Source: Faeciplasma sp900553675 (lineage in GTDB: Bacteria > Bacillota > Clostridia > Oscillospirales > Ruminococcaceae). From it: 64,000 bases of DNA. The notes beneath the pieces are model-generated. The model did no database searches. It was not told where the DNA came from and saw nothing but the letters and a program-made list of their open reading frames with translations. Below, one piece after another: positions 43,591-50,866 of the stretch. The stretch is from NCBI GenBank assembly GCA_958428235.1, contig CAUAFG010000002.1, positions 146,598-210,597 on the forward strand. The letters are read 5' to 3'. The translations under genes were made by a program, and so were the position numbers. Numbering within the stretch: position 1 is the first letter of the stretch; each line of letters starts with the position of its first letter.

Positions 43591-44769
43591 TTAATCGTCC
43601 TCTGAAATAACTATTTCTTCATCGTCGGATTCTTCGATAACAACATTCTCGCCAATGGCGGAATCAATCAGCTTGATAAAATCTTTAACGATATCTGGGT
43701 TCATCTCATCACCTTTGAACTTGAAGGTAAGAGCTATATAGTAGGACGAATCGCCAAGAATCATGCCGGTTTCAAGATATACCTTCGTATCGTCGTTAGT
43801 ATAGCCGAACTTTGCGGCATAATCCTTTTTAAGTACCCTTAAATAGGTCTGAGTGGTCTTCTTTGATGTGTCAAAAAGCGTTTTGCCGTAATCGCTTTCG
43901 GTGGAATATTTGTAATACTCCTTCCATATGGTTACAAGATCGCAAGGAGTGGAAGACATCCACTCGCTGTCGCCGTATATTGCGCTTCGCTTACAGCCGA
44001 TATCCTTCAGCCATTTGTTAAAGTCGTCTTTTTTGACATACTCCTTCTGTAAAATCTCCTTGGCAAGATTATCGCTTGTCTGCAAAGCCATAACCATCAG
44101 GTCGCGTGTGCGGTAAAGGTCATGAGTTAAAACATTTTCACCATAGTAGCACCAAAGCGGTTCGGGGTAGTATTTGGGGTGATACCTAAGCCCCGATTCC
44201 TCTTTGCGGCTTTTCGGTTTTTTGGAGATATCGTGGACGGAACGCATATCATCCTTTTCGCCGTTTTCAAAGTTTTTGCATATAAACATACACATCGGAA
44301 CCTTCATTGTTGAAGCTGCGAATATGCTCATATCGGGATTATAGCTCAGCGACAAAAGACCGTCCTGCGACTCGGCGTAAAACCCAAGCTTGCCATCAAA
44401 AGCGTCAATTTCGGCTTGCAGATTTTTTAGTATCTCCTCGTCGATGTCAAAGCTGCTTTCGATTTTTTGATCGCTTTCCTTTTCCTTCGGCTTTTTGCCG
44501 TCCTTTGATATAAGGCTTTCAGAGACATATCCACGCTTTCCGCCGTAATCAATCAGCAGCCAGCCATCCCCGCTGTCCTCGATTATCTTTACCGAAGATC
44601 CTTTATCAAGGGTGGCAAGGATCTTGTAATCAGTTCCCTTTCCTGCCCTGACGTTTGCTCTGCCGGTGGTATACATAACCTCTTCTGCGGCGAACAAAAC
44701 AGTCGAATCGGCAAAAAGAAGGACGCTGATTACGACCGCAAGGCAGACAATCACCCGTTTCAGTCTCAT
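43591..44769 (-). CDS. Secreted SH3 / beta-lactamase-like serine hydrolase
   Basis: Exported protein, 392 residues: signal peptide (about 1-28), bacterial SH3 domain (about 32-90: GRANVRAGKGTDYKILATL), charged linker, then a class A beta-lactamase/transpeptidase-like domain (about 120-375) with S-x-x-K in AASTMKVPM, an SDN-type motif in LQTSDNLAK, and KFGYT where K-T-G would be. The end is strongly acidic (EESDDEE). Such proteins are generally not true beta-lactamases. Placed immediately before the response regulator, it may belong to the peptide-resistance module, or simply follow tyrS by chance (31-base gap). Confidence 0.82.
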   Translation of the reverse strand: MRLKRVIVCLAVVISVLLFADSTVLFAAEEVMYTTGRANVRAGKGTDYKILATLDKGSSVKIIEDSGDGWLLIDYGGKRGYVSESLISKDGKKPKEKESDQKIESSFDIDEEILKNLQAEIDAFDGKLGFYAESQDGLLSLSYNPDMSIFAASTMKVPMCMFICKNFENGEKDDMRSVHDISKKPKSRKEESGLRYHPKYYPEPLWCYYGENVLTHDLYRTRDLMVMALQTSDNLAKEILQKEYVKKDDFNKWLKDIGCKRSAIYGDSEWMSSTPCDLVTIWKEYYKYSTESDYGKTLFDTSKKTTQTYLRVLKKDYAAKFGYTNDDTKVYLETGMILGDSSYYIALTFKFKGDEMNPDIVKDFIKLIDSAIGENVVIEESDDEEIVISEDD

Positions 44770-44800
44770 ATCAACGTCACTCCTCTCCCATATAACGCGC

Positions 44801-46000
44801 TTATTTTTGGATAAGCTTAACTATTATCTTCTTGCCTTTCTTAATTATTGCACCAGCTGCCAAATCGACAACGGTGTTGGTGTCGGTCACCTTTTCATCA
44901 TTCAGGGTTACGCCGCCCTGCTGGATAAGCCTTCTTGCTTCGCCCTTGGATGGCGCAAGCTTAGCGGAAACCATAACGTCAAGGATTCCGAGTGAATCTT
45001 CCGCAAACTCAACGGTAGGCATATTCTCACTCGTGCCGGAGCCGGAGAATACAGCTCTTGCGGCTGAAAGTGCCTTGTTTGCTTCCTCCTCGCCGTGAAC
45101 AAGCTTTGTAAGCTCGTAAGCTAGTATCTCCTTAGCCTTGTTGAGCTGCGAGCCTTCCCATTTCTCCATTTCGTGGATTTCATCAAGTGGCAGGAATGTG
45201 AGCATCTTTATGCACTTGATAACGTCAGCGTCGCCGACGTTGCGCCAGTACTGGAAGAAGTCGTACGGCGGAGTCTTATTGGGGTCGAGCCATACGGCGT
45301 TGCCTGCGGTTTTGCCCATCTTCATGCCGTTGGAGTCGGTGAGAAGGGTTATAGTCATTGCACTTGCGTCCTTGCCAAGCTTACGTCTTATAAGCTCTGT
45401 TCCGCCGAGCATATTTGACCACTGATCGTCGCCGCCGAACTGAAGATTGCAGTTGTAGTTCTTGAACAGATAGTAGAAGTCGTAGGACTGCATTATCATG
45501 TAGTTGAATTCGAGGAAGGAAAGTCCCTTTTCCATTCTCTGCTTGTAGCACTCGGCGCGGAGCATATTGTTTACCGAGAAGCAAGCACCAACCTCGCGTA
45601 GAAGGTCAACATAATTCAAATTCAACAGCCAGTCGGCATTGTTGACCATCATAGCCTTGCCTTCGCCGAACTCGATAAATCTTGACATCTGACGCTTGAA
45701 GCACTCGGCATTGTGATTGATGTCCTCACGAGTGAGCATCTTTCTCATATCGCTTCTGCCCGAAGGGTCGCCAATCATGGTAGTTCCTCCGCCGATAAGA
45801 GCTATCGGGCGGTTGCCTGCCATCTGCAACCGCTTCATAAGAGTTAACGCCATAAAGTGACCTGCCGTCAGGCTGTCTGCGGTGCAGTCAAAGCCTATAT
45901 AGAAAGTTGCCTTTCCACTGTTGATAAGCTCTCTTATAAGAGGTTCGTCGGTCACCTGAGCGATAAGTCCGCGCTCCTTTAATTCTTCGTAAATTCCCAT
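44801..46000 (-). CDS. tyrS: Tyrosine--tRNA ligase
   Basis: TyrRS, 399 residues from the ATG at 46000 (MGIYEELKERGLI); the frame continues into the T-box leader and must be cut there. Class I signatures: GFDCTADSLTAGH for HIGH (about residue 47), tyrosine pocket MQSYDFYYL and QFGGDDQW, and KMGKT for KMSKS (about 230). The C-terminal S4 domain (ARRLIQQGGVTLNDEKV) is complete. Regulated by the T-box leader just upstream. Confidence 0.97.
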   Translation of the reverse strand: MGIYEELKERGLIAQVTDEPLIRELINSGKATFYIGFDCTADSLTAGHFMALTLMKRLQMAGNRPIALIGGGTTMIGDPSGRSDMRKMLTREDINHNAECFKRQMSRFIEFGEGKAMMVNNADWLLNLNYVDLLREVGACFSVNNMLRAECYKQRMEKGLSFLEFNYMIMQSYDFYYLFKNYNCNLQFGGDDQWSNMLGGTELIRRKLGKDASAMTITLLTDSNGMKMGKTAGNAVWLDPNKTPPYDFFQYWRNVGDADVIKCIKMLTFLPLDEIHEMEKWEGSQLNKAKEILAYELTKLVHGEEEANKALSAARAVFSGSGTSENMPTVEFAEDSLGILDVMVSAKLAPSKGEARRLIQQGGVTLNDEKVTDTNTVVDLAAGAIIKKGKKIIVKLIQK

Positions 46001-46015
46001 ATTATTCGTCCTTTC

Positions 46016-46257
46016 AAAATAAAAATTCCTCTGACAAAGCTTGCCAGAGGACGATTGTAAACGTGGTACCACCTCAATTTACTATCCAAAAAAGATAGCC
46101 TCGATGGCGTTTATAACGTGCGCCGCTCCGCGCTTCCCTACTATTATTTCAAGAAACGGACTCCGGGATGTATTCGCAATGTATTAGACCGCTTTTTCGC
46201 ACCAACCAAAAGCTCTCTTAGGCTATAGGACACGCTACTTCTTCCCATCACAGTTGA
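46016..46257 (-). promoter_or_regulatory. T-box leader, tyrosine specifier
   Basis: Tyrosyl T-box riboswitch. The T-box core GGTGGTACCACG reads on the minus strand at 46062-46073, and the terminator stem CCTCTGGCAAGCTTTGTCAG (about 46028-46051) is followed by AATTTTTATTTT. Stem I begins near AGTAGCG, contains AGAGAG and GGTGCGAA, and the specifier loop GAATACATC gives codon UAC (46170-46172), tyrosine. Uncharged tRNA-Tyr should favour readthrough into tyrS and, possibly, the genes beyond it. Confidence 0.93.
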
Positions 46258-46263
46258 TACTAT

Positions 46264-46292
46264 ATATTACCATGCAGAAGCAAGTTTGTCAA
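46264..46292 (-). promoter_or_regulatory. Sigma-A promoter of the tyrS T-box leader
   Basis: Minus strand: TTGACA (46287-46292), 17-base spacer, TAATAT (46264-46269), placing the transcript start at about 46257, the beginning of T-box stem I. Confidence 0.8.
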
Positions 46293-46339
46293 GTATTTTT
46301 TCTATTTTTAATTTGCCAAAATGTACATACTCAAATTGT

Positions 46340-46368
46340 GAATACATGGTTTATTCTCCGGCAATAAT
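46340..46368 (+). promoter_or_regulatory. Sigma-F/sigma-G-like promoter for sigG
   Basis: GAATA (46340-46344), 15-base spacer, GGCAATAAT (46360-46368). This follows the forespore pattern of a G-x-ATA -35 and a GG-x-x-A-x-x-x-T -10. It lies 30 bases before the sigG start, whose GGGAGA ribosome site is in place. Confidence 0.6.
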
Positions 46369-46397
46369 TTGATTAAATTCATTTTTGGGAGATAGTC

Positions 46398-47168
46398 ATG
46401 CAGTATAACAAAGTTGAAATAAGCGGTGTAAACACCTCTAAGCTAAATGTTTTATCCGAAGAAAAGAAAACCGAGCTTCTAAAAAAGACCAGAGCCGGAG
46501 ACAAGGCGGCGCGTGAAGAGCTGATTCAGGGCAATCTGCGCCTTGTCTTAAGCGTTATACAGAAATTCATGTCACGCGGGGCACCGGCGGACGATCTGTT
46601 TCAAGTGGGGGTAGTGGGCCTTATCAAAGCAATAGACAACTTTGATGTCAACTTGGATGTTAAATTCTCAACCTACGCCGTCCCTATGATATCCGGCGAG
46701 TTAAGGCGGTATCTCAGAGACAACAACGCCCTCCGCGTTTCGCGGTCTACAAGAGATCTGGCATACAAGGCTATGCAGGCGCGTGAAAAGCTTATGAACG
46801 AGAACAACAACGAACCTACTCCGGCGGAAATATCAAAGGAAATAGGCGCTAACAAATCCGATGTTGTCATCGCTTTGGAATCAATAAGCGAGCCGGTATC
46901 CATCTATGAGCCGGTATATTCAAGCTCGGGCGACGCTGTTTATATGCTCGACCAGCTTGGCGACTCCTCCAGCGACGAAGGCTGGATAGACGAGCTTTTG
47001 CTCCGCGAAGCTATAAAGACGCTATCCGACCGAGAAAAGAACATCCTGTATCTGCGGTTCTATCAGGGGAAAACTCAGGTTGAGGTTGCGAACGAGATAG
47101 GAATATCTCAGGCGCAGGTTTCGCGCTTGGAGAAGAACGCTTTATCGCGGATAAAATCAAGCGTATAA
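46398..47168 (+). CDS. sigG: Late forespore sigma factor G
   Basis: Sigma-G, 256 residues. The N-terminus YNKVEISGVNTSKLNVLS matches the sigma-G-specific NKVEICGV-TSKLPVL signature rather than sigma-F. Region 2 (LRLVLSVIQKF ... DLFQVGVVGLIKAIDNFD), region 3 (STRDLAYKAMQ) and region 4 (GISQAQVSRLEK) are complete. It directs late forespore genes. It is alone on the plus strand here and its stop faces the sigE stop with six bases between, not downstream of sigE as in most relatives. Confidence 0.95.
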   Translation: MQYNKVEISGVNTSKLNVLSEEKKTELLKKTRAGDKAAREELIQGNLRLVLSVIQKFMSRGAPADDLFQVGVVGLIKAIDNFDVNLDVKFSTYAVPMISGELRRYLRDNNALRVSRSTRDLAYKAMQAREKLMNENNNEPTPAEISKEIGANKSDVVIALESISEPVSIYEPVYSSSGDAVYMLDQLGDSSSDEGWIDELLLREAIKTLSDREKNILYLRFYQGKTQVEVANEIGISQAQVSRLEKNALSRIKSSV

Positions 47169-47174
47169 CCGTAT

Positions 47175-47873
47175 TCAGCAGATAGCTTCAAGCTCCTTCT
47201 TCAAGTCCTTGAGTATACGCTTTTCGAGCCGTGATATATACGACTGCGATATACCAACGACGTCCGCGACCTCCTTTTGGGTCATTTCTCTGTTGCCGTT
47301 TAAGCCGAAGCGCATCTGCATTATCAGCTTTTCACGACCTTTAAGAGCGTTTACCGCCTGAATCAGCACTTCCCTTTCGGTTTCGCTTTCTATGTGCTGG
47401 CTTACCTCGTCGTTGTCGGTGCCTATAACATCGGATAACAGCAGCTCGTTGCCGTCCCAGTCGATGTTGAGCGGCTCGTCTATAGATATCTCGCTTCGCT
47501 GCTGAGTTGTTTTGCGCAGATACATTAATATCTCGTTTTCAATACAGCGCGAAGCGTAGGTTGCAAGCTTTATATTCTTCTCGGGGTTAAAGGTGTTTAC
47601 CGCTTTTATAAGACCTATTGTTCCGATAGAAACAAGGTCCTCTATCCCTATTCCGGTGGACTCGAATTTTTTGGATATGTACACTACCAAGCGCAGATTG
47701 TGAGTTATAAGCTTTTCGCGGGCGGCTTTCGGGTTCTTCTCCAAGAGCCTGAAAGCCTCCTGCTCCTCGCTTGGCTTAAGCGGCGGAGGAAGTGATTCCG
47801 AGCCGTTTACATAATCGAGCGGATCATGCCCGAACAGTAGTTTTATTTTTTCAAAAATAATTTTAATCAGCAT
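47175..47873 (-). CDS. sigE: Early mother-cell sigma factor E precursor
   Basis: Sigma-E, 232 residues. A short pro-like N-terminal sequence (MLIKIIFEKIKLLF) that is cut off by SpoIIGA after engulfment begins is followed by region 2 (NLRLVVYISKKFESTGIGIEDLVSIGTIGLIKAV) and region 4 (VADVVGISQSYISRLEKRILKDL). It controls early mother-cell genes such as spoIIIA. The spoIIGA gene precedes it by 15 bases, a standard operon. Confidence 0.95.
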   Translation of the reverse strand: MLIKIIFEKIKLLFGHDPLDYVNGSESLPPPLKPSEEQEAFRLLEKNPKAAREKLITHNLRLVVYISKKFESTGIGIEDLVSIGTIGLIKAVNTFNPEKNIKLATYASRCIENEILMYLRKTTQQRSEISIDEPLNIDWDGNELLLSDVIGTDNDEVSQHIESETEREVLIQAVNALKGREKLIMQMRFGLNGNREMTQKEVADVVGISQSYISRLEKRILKDLKKELEAIC

Positions 47874-47888
47874 TGATTTTTTCTCCCA

Positions 47889-48692
47889 TCAACAAAGTAT
47901 TTTCGGATTGAAAACCGCGCGTTTATCGCCCTTTTCCATAAAAGCGACTAATGCAAACGCCTCGTTTATGCTTCCTGTTTCGTTTTCAATTTGAATGCTG
48001 TCCGGCATGAAGGCGTATAGCAGACCATCCGAATCAACGGTGGAATACGGAACGGCATACACGCCCTTACTCTCAGGTGGAGAGAAGTCGATCCCGGTAC
48101 ATATAACTACAGGTCTGCCGCTTATCAGCTCGGTAACGGTATTTCCGGTGTCGGCAACGCCGTCGAGCGAGAAGCTTCTTCCGCCGACTGTTATATTTAC
48201 TCTATACGAATGACTGATATCGCACACTCGCGAAGTGAAATGCGAAACAATCACGATTGCAACGTATACAACAGCTGTCAAAACAATAAGCTCCGAAAGT
48301 GGGATGTCGAAATAATAGCTTGCCCCGCTGAAATATATCACCCTTGTTTTAAGAAGCGACTGCACAAGATAGATTACTCCGCCGAAAAGGATATTGACCG
48401 CCGCGAACATTGCAAAAGCCACCGCAAGCTTCTTTTTTGACATATTCTTTTTTAAAAATACTGCGCCGGCCGCAAGTATGACTATGAGCAGCTTTGCAAA
48501 TACGATCAATGCAGCCGCAATTGTGCCCGCTGGCTTAATCAGTATCAAAAGAGATGATAGTCCCCCTATCGCGGCACCGATTGCAAGACGTATCGCGGGG
48601 GCGTTTATCCGCGCAAGGCGTGAGGTTATCAAAAGCATTATCCAGCTAATATATGTATTAACGATAACAAGAGTGTCAAGGTAAATCGTCAT
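47889..48692 (-). CDS. spoIIGA: Sigma-E processing aspartic protease SpoIIGA
   Basis: SpoIIGA, 267 residues from the ATG at 48692, which gives MTIYLDTLVIVNTYISW, the usual start; the frame open up to 48773 overlaps the promoter and a terminator. Five membrane helices fill the N-terminal 155 residues; the C-terminal aspartic protease half carries the catalytic D-T-G in LDGVADTGN (about residue 185). It is activated by forespore SpoIIR and cleaves pro-sigma-E. An alternative ATG lies two codons upstream. Confidence 0.92.
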   Translation of the reverse strand: MTIYLDTLVIVNTYISWIMLLITSRLARINAPAIRLAIGAAIGGLSSLLILIKPAGTIAAALIVFAKLLIVILAAGAVFLKKNMSKKKLAVAFAMFAAVNILFGGVIYLVQSLLKTRVIYFSGASYYFDIPLSELIVLTAVVYVAIVIVSHFTSRVCDISHSYRVNITVGGRSFSLDGVADTGNTVTELISGRPVVICTGIDFSPPESKGVYAVPYSTVDSDGLLYAFMPDSIQIENETGSINEAFALVAFMEKGDKRAVFNPKILC

Positions 48693-48708
48693 AATCATCA
48701 CCGATATA

Positions 48709-48742
48709 ATTGTAGTCCTGCCGGCATAAGATAATTGTCGAA
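48709..48742 (-). promoter_or_regulatory. spoIIG-type promoter with 0A box
   Basis: TGTCGAA (48736-48742, plus-strand orientation) is a perfect Spo0A box. On the minus strand it overlaps a TCGACA -35 (48736-48741), followed by a long 21-base spacer and TACAAT (48709-48714). The B. subtilis spoIIG promoter likewise has an over-long spacer (22 bp) and a 0A box on its -35. A weaker second box, TGACGAT, is at 48750. Implies Spo0A-P activation of spoIIGA-sigE. The predicted 5' leader is very short. Confidence 0.75.
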
Positions 48743-48779
48743 ACACAAATGACGATAATTTTTCCCGAAGCATAAAAAT

Positions 48780-48813
48780 CAGCGCAGAGCCGACGAAACA
48801 CGGTTCTGCGCTG
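48780..48813 (-). terminator. Terminator after the YtrA-like ABC operon
   Basis: Stem CAGCGCAGAGCCG (48780-48792) with CGGTTCTGCGCTG (48801-48813), one G-U pair, then ATTTTTAT on the minus strand. It separates the ABC genes from the spoIIGA promoter. Confidence 0.88.
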
Positions 48814-48825
48814 AAGCTATTAAAA

Positions 48826-49476
48826 TTATGCCTCTTTGCTCTTATATATCTTAACGGATATCGTTATTGATATTACAAACATAACTATCGCTATGATTAT
48901 CGCTGATAATATCAGCAAAACGGGAGATTCTAAAACGCTTGTGATAAGTGCATTGTTTTCTATCGGTAACTTTGTGATAAGAAGCAAAGTCACTAAAAAG
49001 CCTGCCACAGGGATTATAAAGAACGCCCTTCCCTTGATAGAACCGAATTTGTAATATCCGGGCAGCTGAATCGCCGTGTAAATGCCAAAAAGCAATATGC
49101 CCATAGCAGCGGCACTTATTAAGTCGGAAGCAGTAAGGCGTTCTCCCAATGCTATTAACACGGCAGGTTGAAAAATTAATGAAACAATCAGCGCAATTAA
49201 ACCCATGATTATTATATAGATATACCGTCCGATTACAATTTCACTTTTTCTTACAGGAAGAATTCCATAAAGCCTTTCCATGGAGTTCTTTTCGGAAATG
49301 GTAAACGAATATCCGGTCATCATGGCGATAAAATACATTGCAAAGGAAACTCCCACCATCAGAGAACGGTTAATCGCTGCAAAGAACGTTGGAAACAGCA
49401 TTACAAAACACATTGTTTTAAGATATGGCTTTAACAGAGAAAAATCCAATTTTGCTGATTTAATTACATTACTCAT
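48826..49476 (-). CDS. ABC-2 type transporter permease
   Basis: ABC-2-type permease, 216 residues, six predicted helices, from the ATG at 49476 with AAAGGTG upstream. The conserved stretch ISEKNSMERLYGILPVRKSEIVIGRYI is typical of the permeases that pair with YtrB/EcsA-like ATPases under YtrA-type regulators. Substrate unknown. The start overlaps the ATPase gene by eight bases, showing tight coupling. Confidence 0.87.
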   Translation of the reverse strand: MSNVIKSAKLDFSLLKPYLKTMCFVMLFPTFFAAINRSLMVGVSFAMYFIAMMTGYSFTISEKNSMERLYGILPVRKSEIVIGRYIYIIIMGLIALIVSLIFQPAVLIALGERLTASDLISAAAMGILLFGIYTAIQLPGYYKFGSIKGRAFFIIPVAGFLVTLLLITKLPIENNALITSVLESPVLLILSAIIIAIVMFVISITISVKIYKSKEA

Positions 49477-50329
49477 ACTGTTCACCTTTCTTTGCGGTAA
49501 ATACAACTATATCATTTATTGCTGCCGGCTCGATATCCAAGTATGCAAAAGGCTTGATATCCTCAGTTTTTATAAGAGCTTCAAATCCGGTTGAGAAGCT
49601 TCTTAATCCAATCAGCTTCTTTTTCAAGTCTTCGGTTAATTCATTACGTCCGCCCTTGATAATCCTGTACATATCCACAAATTCGTCCTTGCTGCCGCTG
49701 AAATATACCTCTCCGTTTCTGAGATAAGTGATATAGTCGGAGATACGCTCTAAATCCTCGGTGATATGAGTTGAGAAAAGTACGCTATGTTCGCCGTCTT
49801 CGATATATTCGGACAGAGTATTCAAAAGCTCATCTCTCGAAACAGGGTCGAGACCGCTTGTGGGTTCGTCCAATATCAGCAGCTTTGCGTCATACGAAAA
49901 AGCGCAGGCAAGCATAAGCTTCATCTGCATGCCCTTGGAGAGGTCTTTAACCTTTTTCGAGGGCAGAATGTGAAAGCTCTTTAAGATTTTTGCAAATTTA
50001 TCGGAATCCCAGTTTTCATAGAAGCCCGACATCGATTTTTCTACATGCGAGATCTTCCATTCATCGCTGAAATAGTTTGAGTCGAAAACCACGCCAAGAT
50101 TTTTCTTAGCCTCCTGCTCGTCGGCGATGTTATCAAGACCCAAAATCTTTATTTCGCCGGACTCGCGCTTTAGCATATTAAGTATAAGCTTGATTGTGGC
50201 TGTTTTTCCTGCGCCGTTCGGACCTATAAGACCCATGATATATCCTTTTGGCAGAGTAAAGCTGACATCATTCAGCCTGAAATCCTTGAATGATTTCGAT
50301 AGGTTGCTAACTTCCAGATAATTATTCAT
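49469..50329 (-). CDS. ABC transporter ATP-binding protein (YtrB-like)
   Basis: ABC ATPase, 286 residues. Walker A GPNGAGKTATIKL (about 36), signature LSKGMQMKLMLACAF (about 132, a variant KGM form usual for this class) and Walker B LLILDEPTSGLDPVSRDEL are present; the C-terminal 60 residues form an extra domain. It drives the ABC-2 permease. The start overlaps the GntR regulator by eight bases. YtrABC-like systems are often induced by cell-wall antibiotics. Confidence 0.92.
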   Translation of the reverse strand: MNNYLEVSNLSKSFKDFRLNDVSFTLPKGYIMGLIGPNGAGKTATIKLILNMLKRESGEIKILGLDNIADEQEAKKNLGVVFDSNYFSDEWKISHVEKSMSGFYENWDSDKFAKILKSFHILPSKKVKDLSKGMQMKLMLACAFSYDAKLLILDEPTSGLDPVSRDELLNTLSEYIEDGEHSVLFSTHITEDLERISDYITYLRNGEVYFSGSKDEFVDMYRIIKGGRNELTEDLKKKLIGLRSFSTGFEALIKTEDIKPFAYLDIEPAAINDIVVFTAKKGEQYE

Positions 50330-50705
50330 CTGCTTTTTCCTCCATTAATATACTTAAAAGATGATGCAATTCTTCATCGGAAAGCCCTGCGAACCTCGCC
50401 GCAGATATTGCTTCGGTCAGGTTATTCTCGATTTTGCAGATAAGCTGCTCCTTTAAAAGCTCGGAGCCGTGCCCTAAAACAAAGCATCCCCGACCATGAA
50501 TGTTCTGCACAAAGCCCTCCTGCTCCAGTTCTGTATACGCTCTTGTAACTGTCAGGACGCTTATTTTCAGCTCTTTTGCAAGAGTTCGCAGTGAAGGAAG
50601 CGCCTCGTATTCATTGAGCTCACCAGACATAATAGCAGACTTGATCTGCTGCTTGATTTGCTCGTATATTGGTATTCCGGATATGTTTGAAATTATTAGC
50701 TTCAC
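50322..50705 (-). CDS. GntR family regulator, YtrA-like
   Basis: YtrA-subfamily GntR regulator, 127 residues from the GTG at 50705 (AGGAGG seven bases ahead). The winged helix spans about residues 5-75 (PIYEQIKQQIKSAIMSGEL ... LPSLRTLAKELKISVLTVTRAYTEL ... GRGCFVL); the rest is the short C-terminal dimerisation tail, with no ligand domain. It heads its own ABC operon and an inverted repeat over its promoter is the likely operator, so autorepression is expected. Confidence 0.92.
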   Translation of the reverse strand: MKLIISNISGIPIYEQIKQQIKSAIMSGELNEYEALPSLRTLAKELKISVLTVTRAYTELEQEGFVQNIHGRGCFVLGHGSELLKEQLICKIENNLTEAISAARFAGLSDEELHHLLSILMEEKADE

Positions 50706-50725
50706 GTTTTCCCTCCTGACCGCTA

Positions 50726-50768
50726 CTGTTATGCTATGCAGTATAACACTTATAACAGCGAATGTCAA
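50726..50768 (-). promoter_or_regulatory. Promoter and operator of the YtrA-like ABC operon
   Basis: Minus strand: TTGACA (50763-50768), 17-base spacer, TATACT (50740-50745). The inverted repeat CTGTTAT (50726-50732) / ATAACAG (50752-50758), 19 bases apart and overlapping the spacer and -10, suits a GntR dimer. Confidence 0.78.
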
Positions 50769-50812
50769 TAGGCAAATCAGATTTTACACAATTTTCATCT
50801 TCATAAAGTAAA

Positions 50813-50844
50813 AGTGCAGAACCTTCTGAATCGGGTTCTGCACT
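50813..50844 (-). terminator. Terminator after M18 aminopeptidase
   Basis: Stem AGTGCAGAACC (50813-50823) with GGTTCTGCACT (50834-50844), then TTTACTTT on the minus strand. Confidence 0.85.
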
Positions 50845-50866
50845 GTAAACAGTCTATAATATTCTA

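Noticed and set aside
43591..44769. Beta-lactamase resistance gene
   Set aside because: The fold is beta-lactamase-like, but an SH3 domain, altered K-F-G motif and long linker fit wall-associated serine hydrolases better.
46001..46072. N-terminal extension of tyrS
   Set aside because: It reads through the T-box terminator and the T-box core; the ATG at 46000 gives the standard N-terminus.
48693..48773. N-terminal extension of spoIIGA
   Set aside because: It covers the spoIIG-type promoter; the ATG at 48692 matches the family start.
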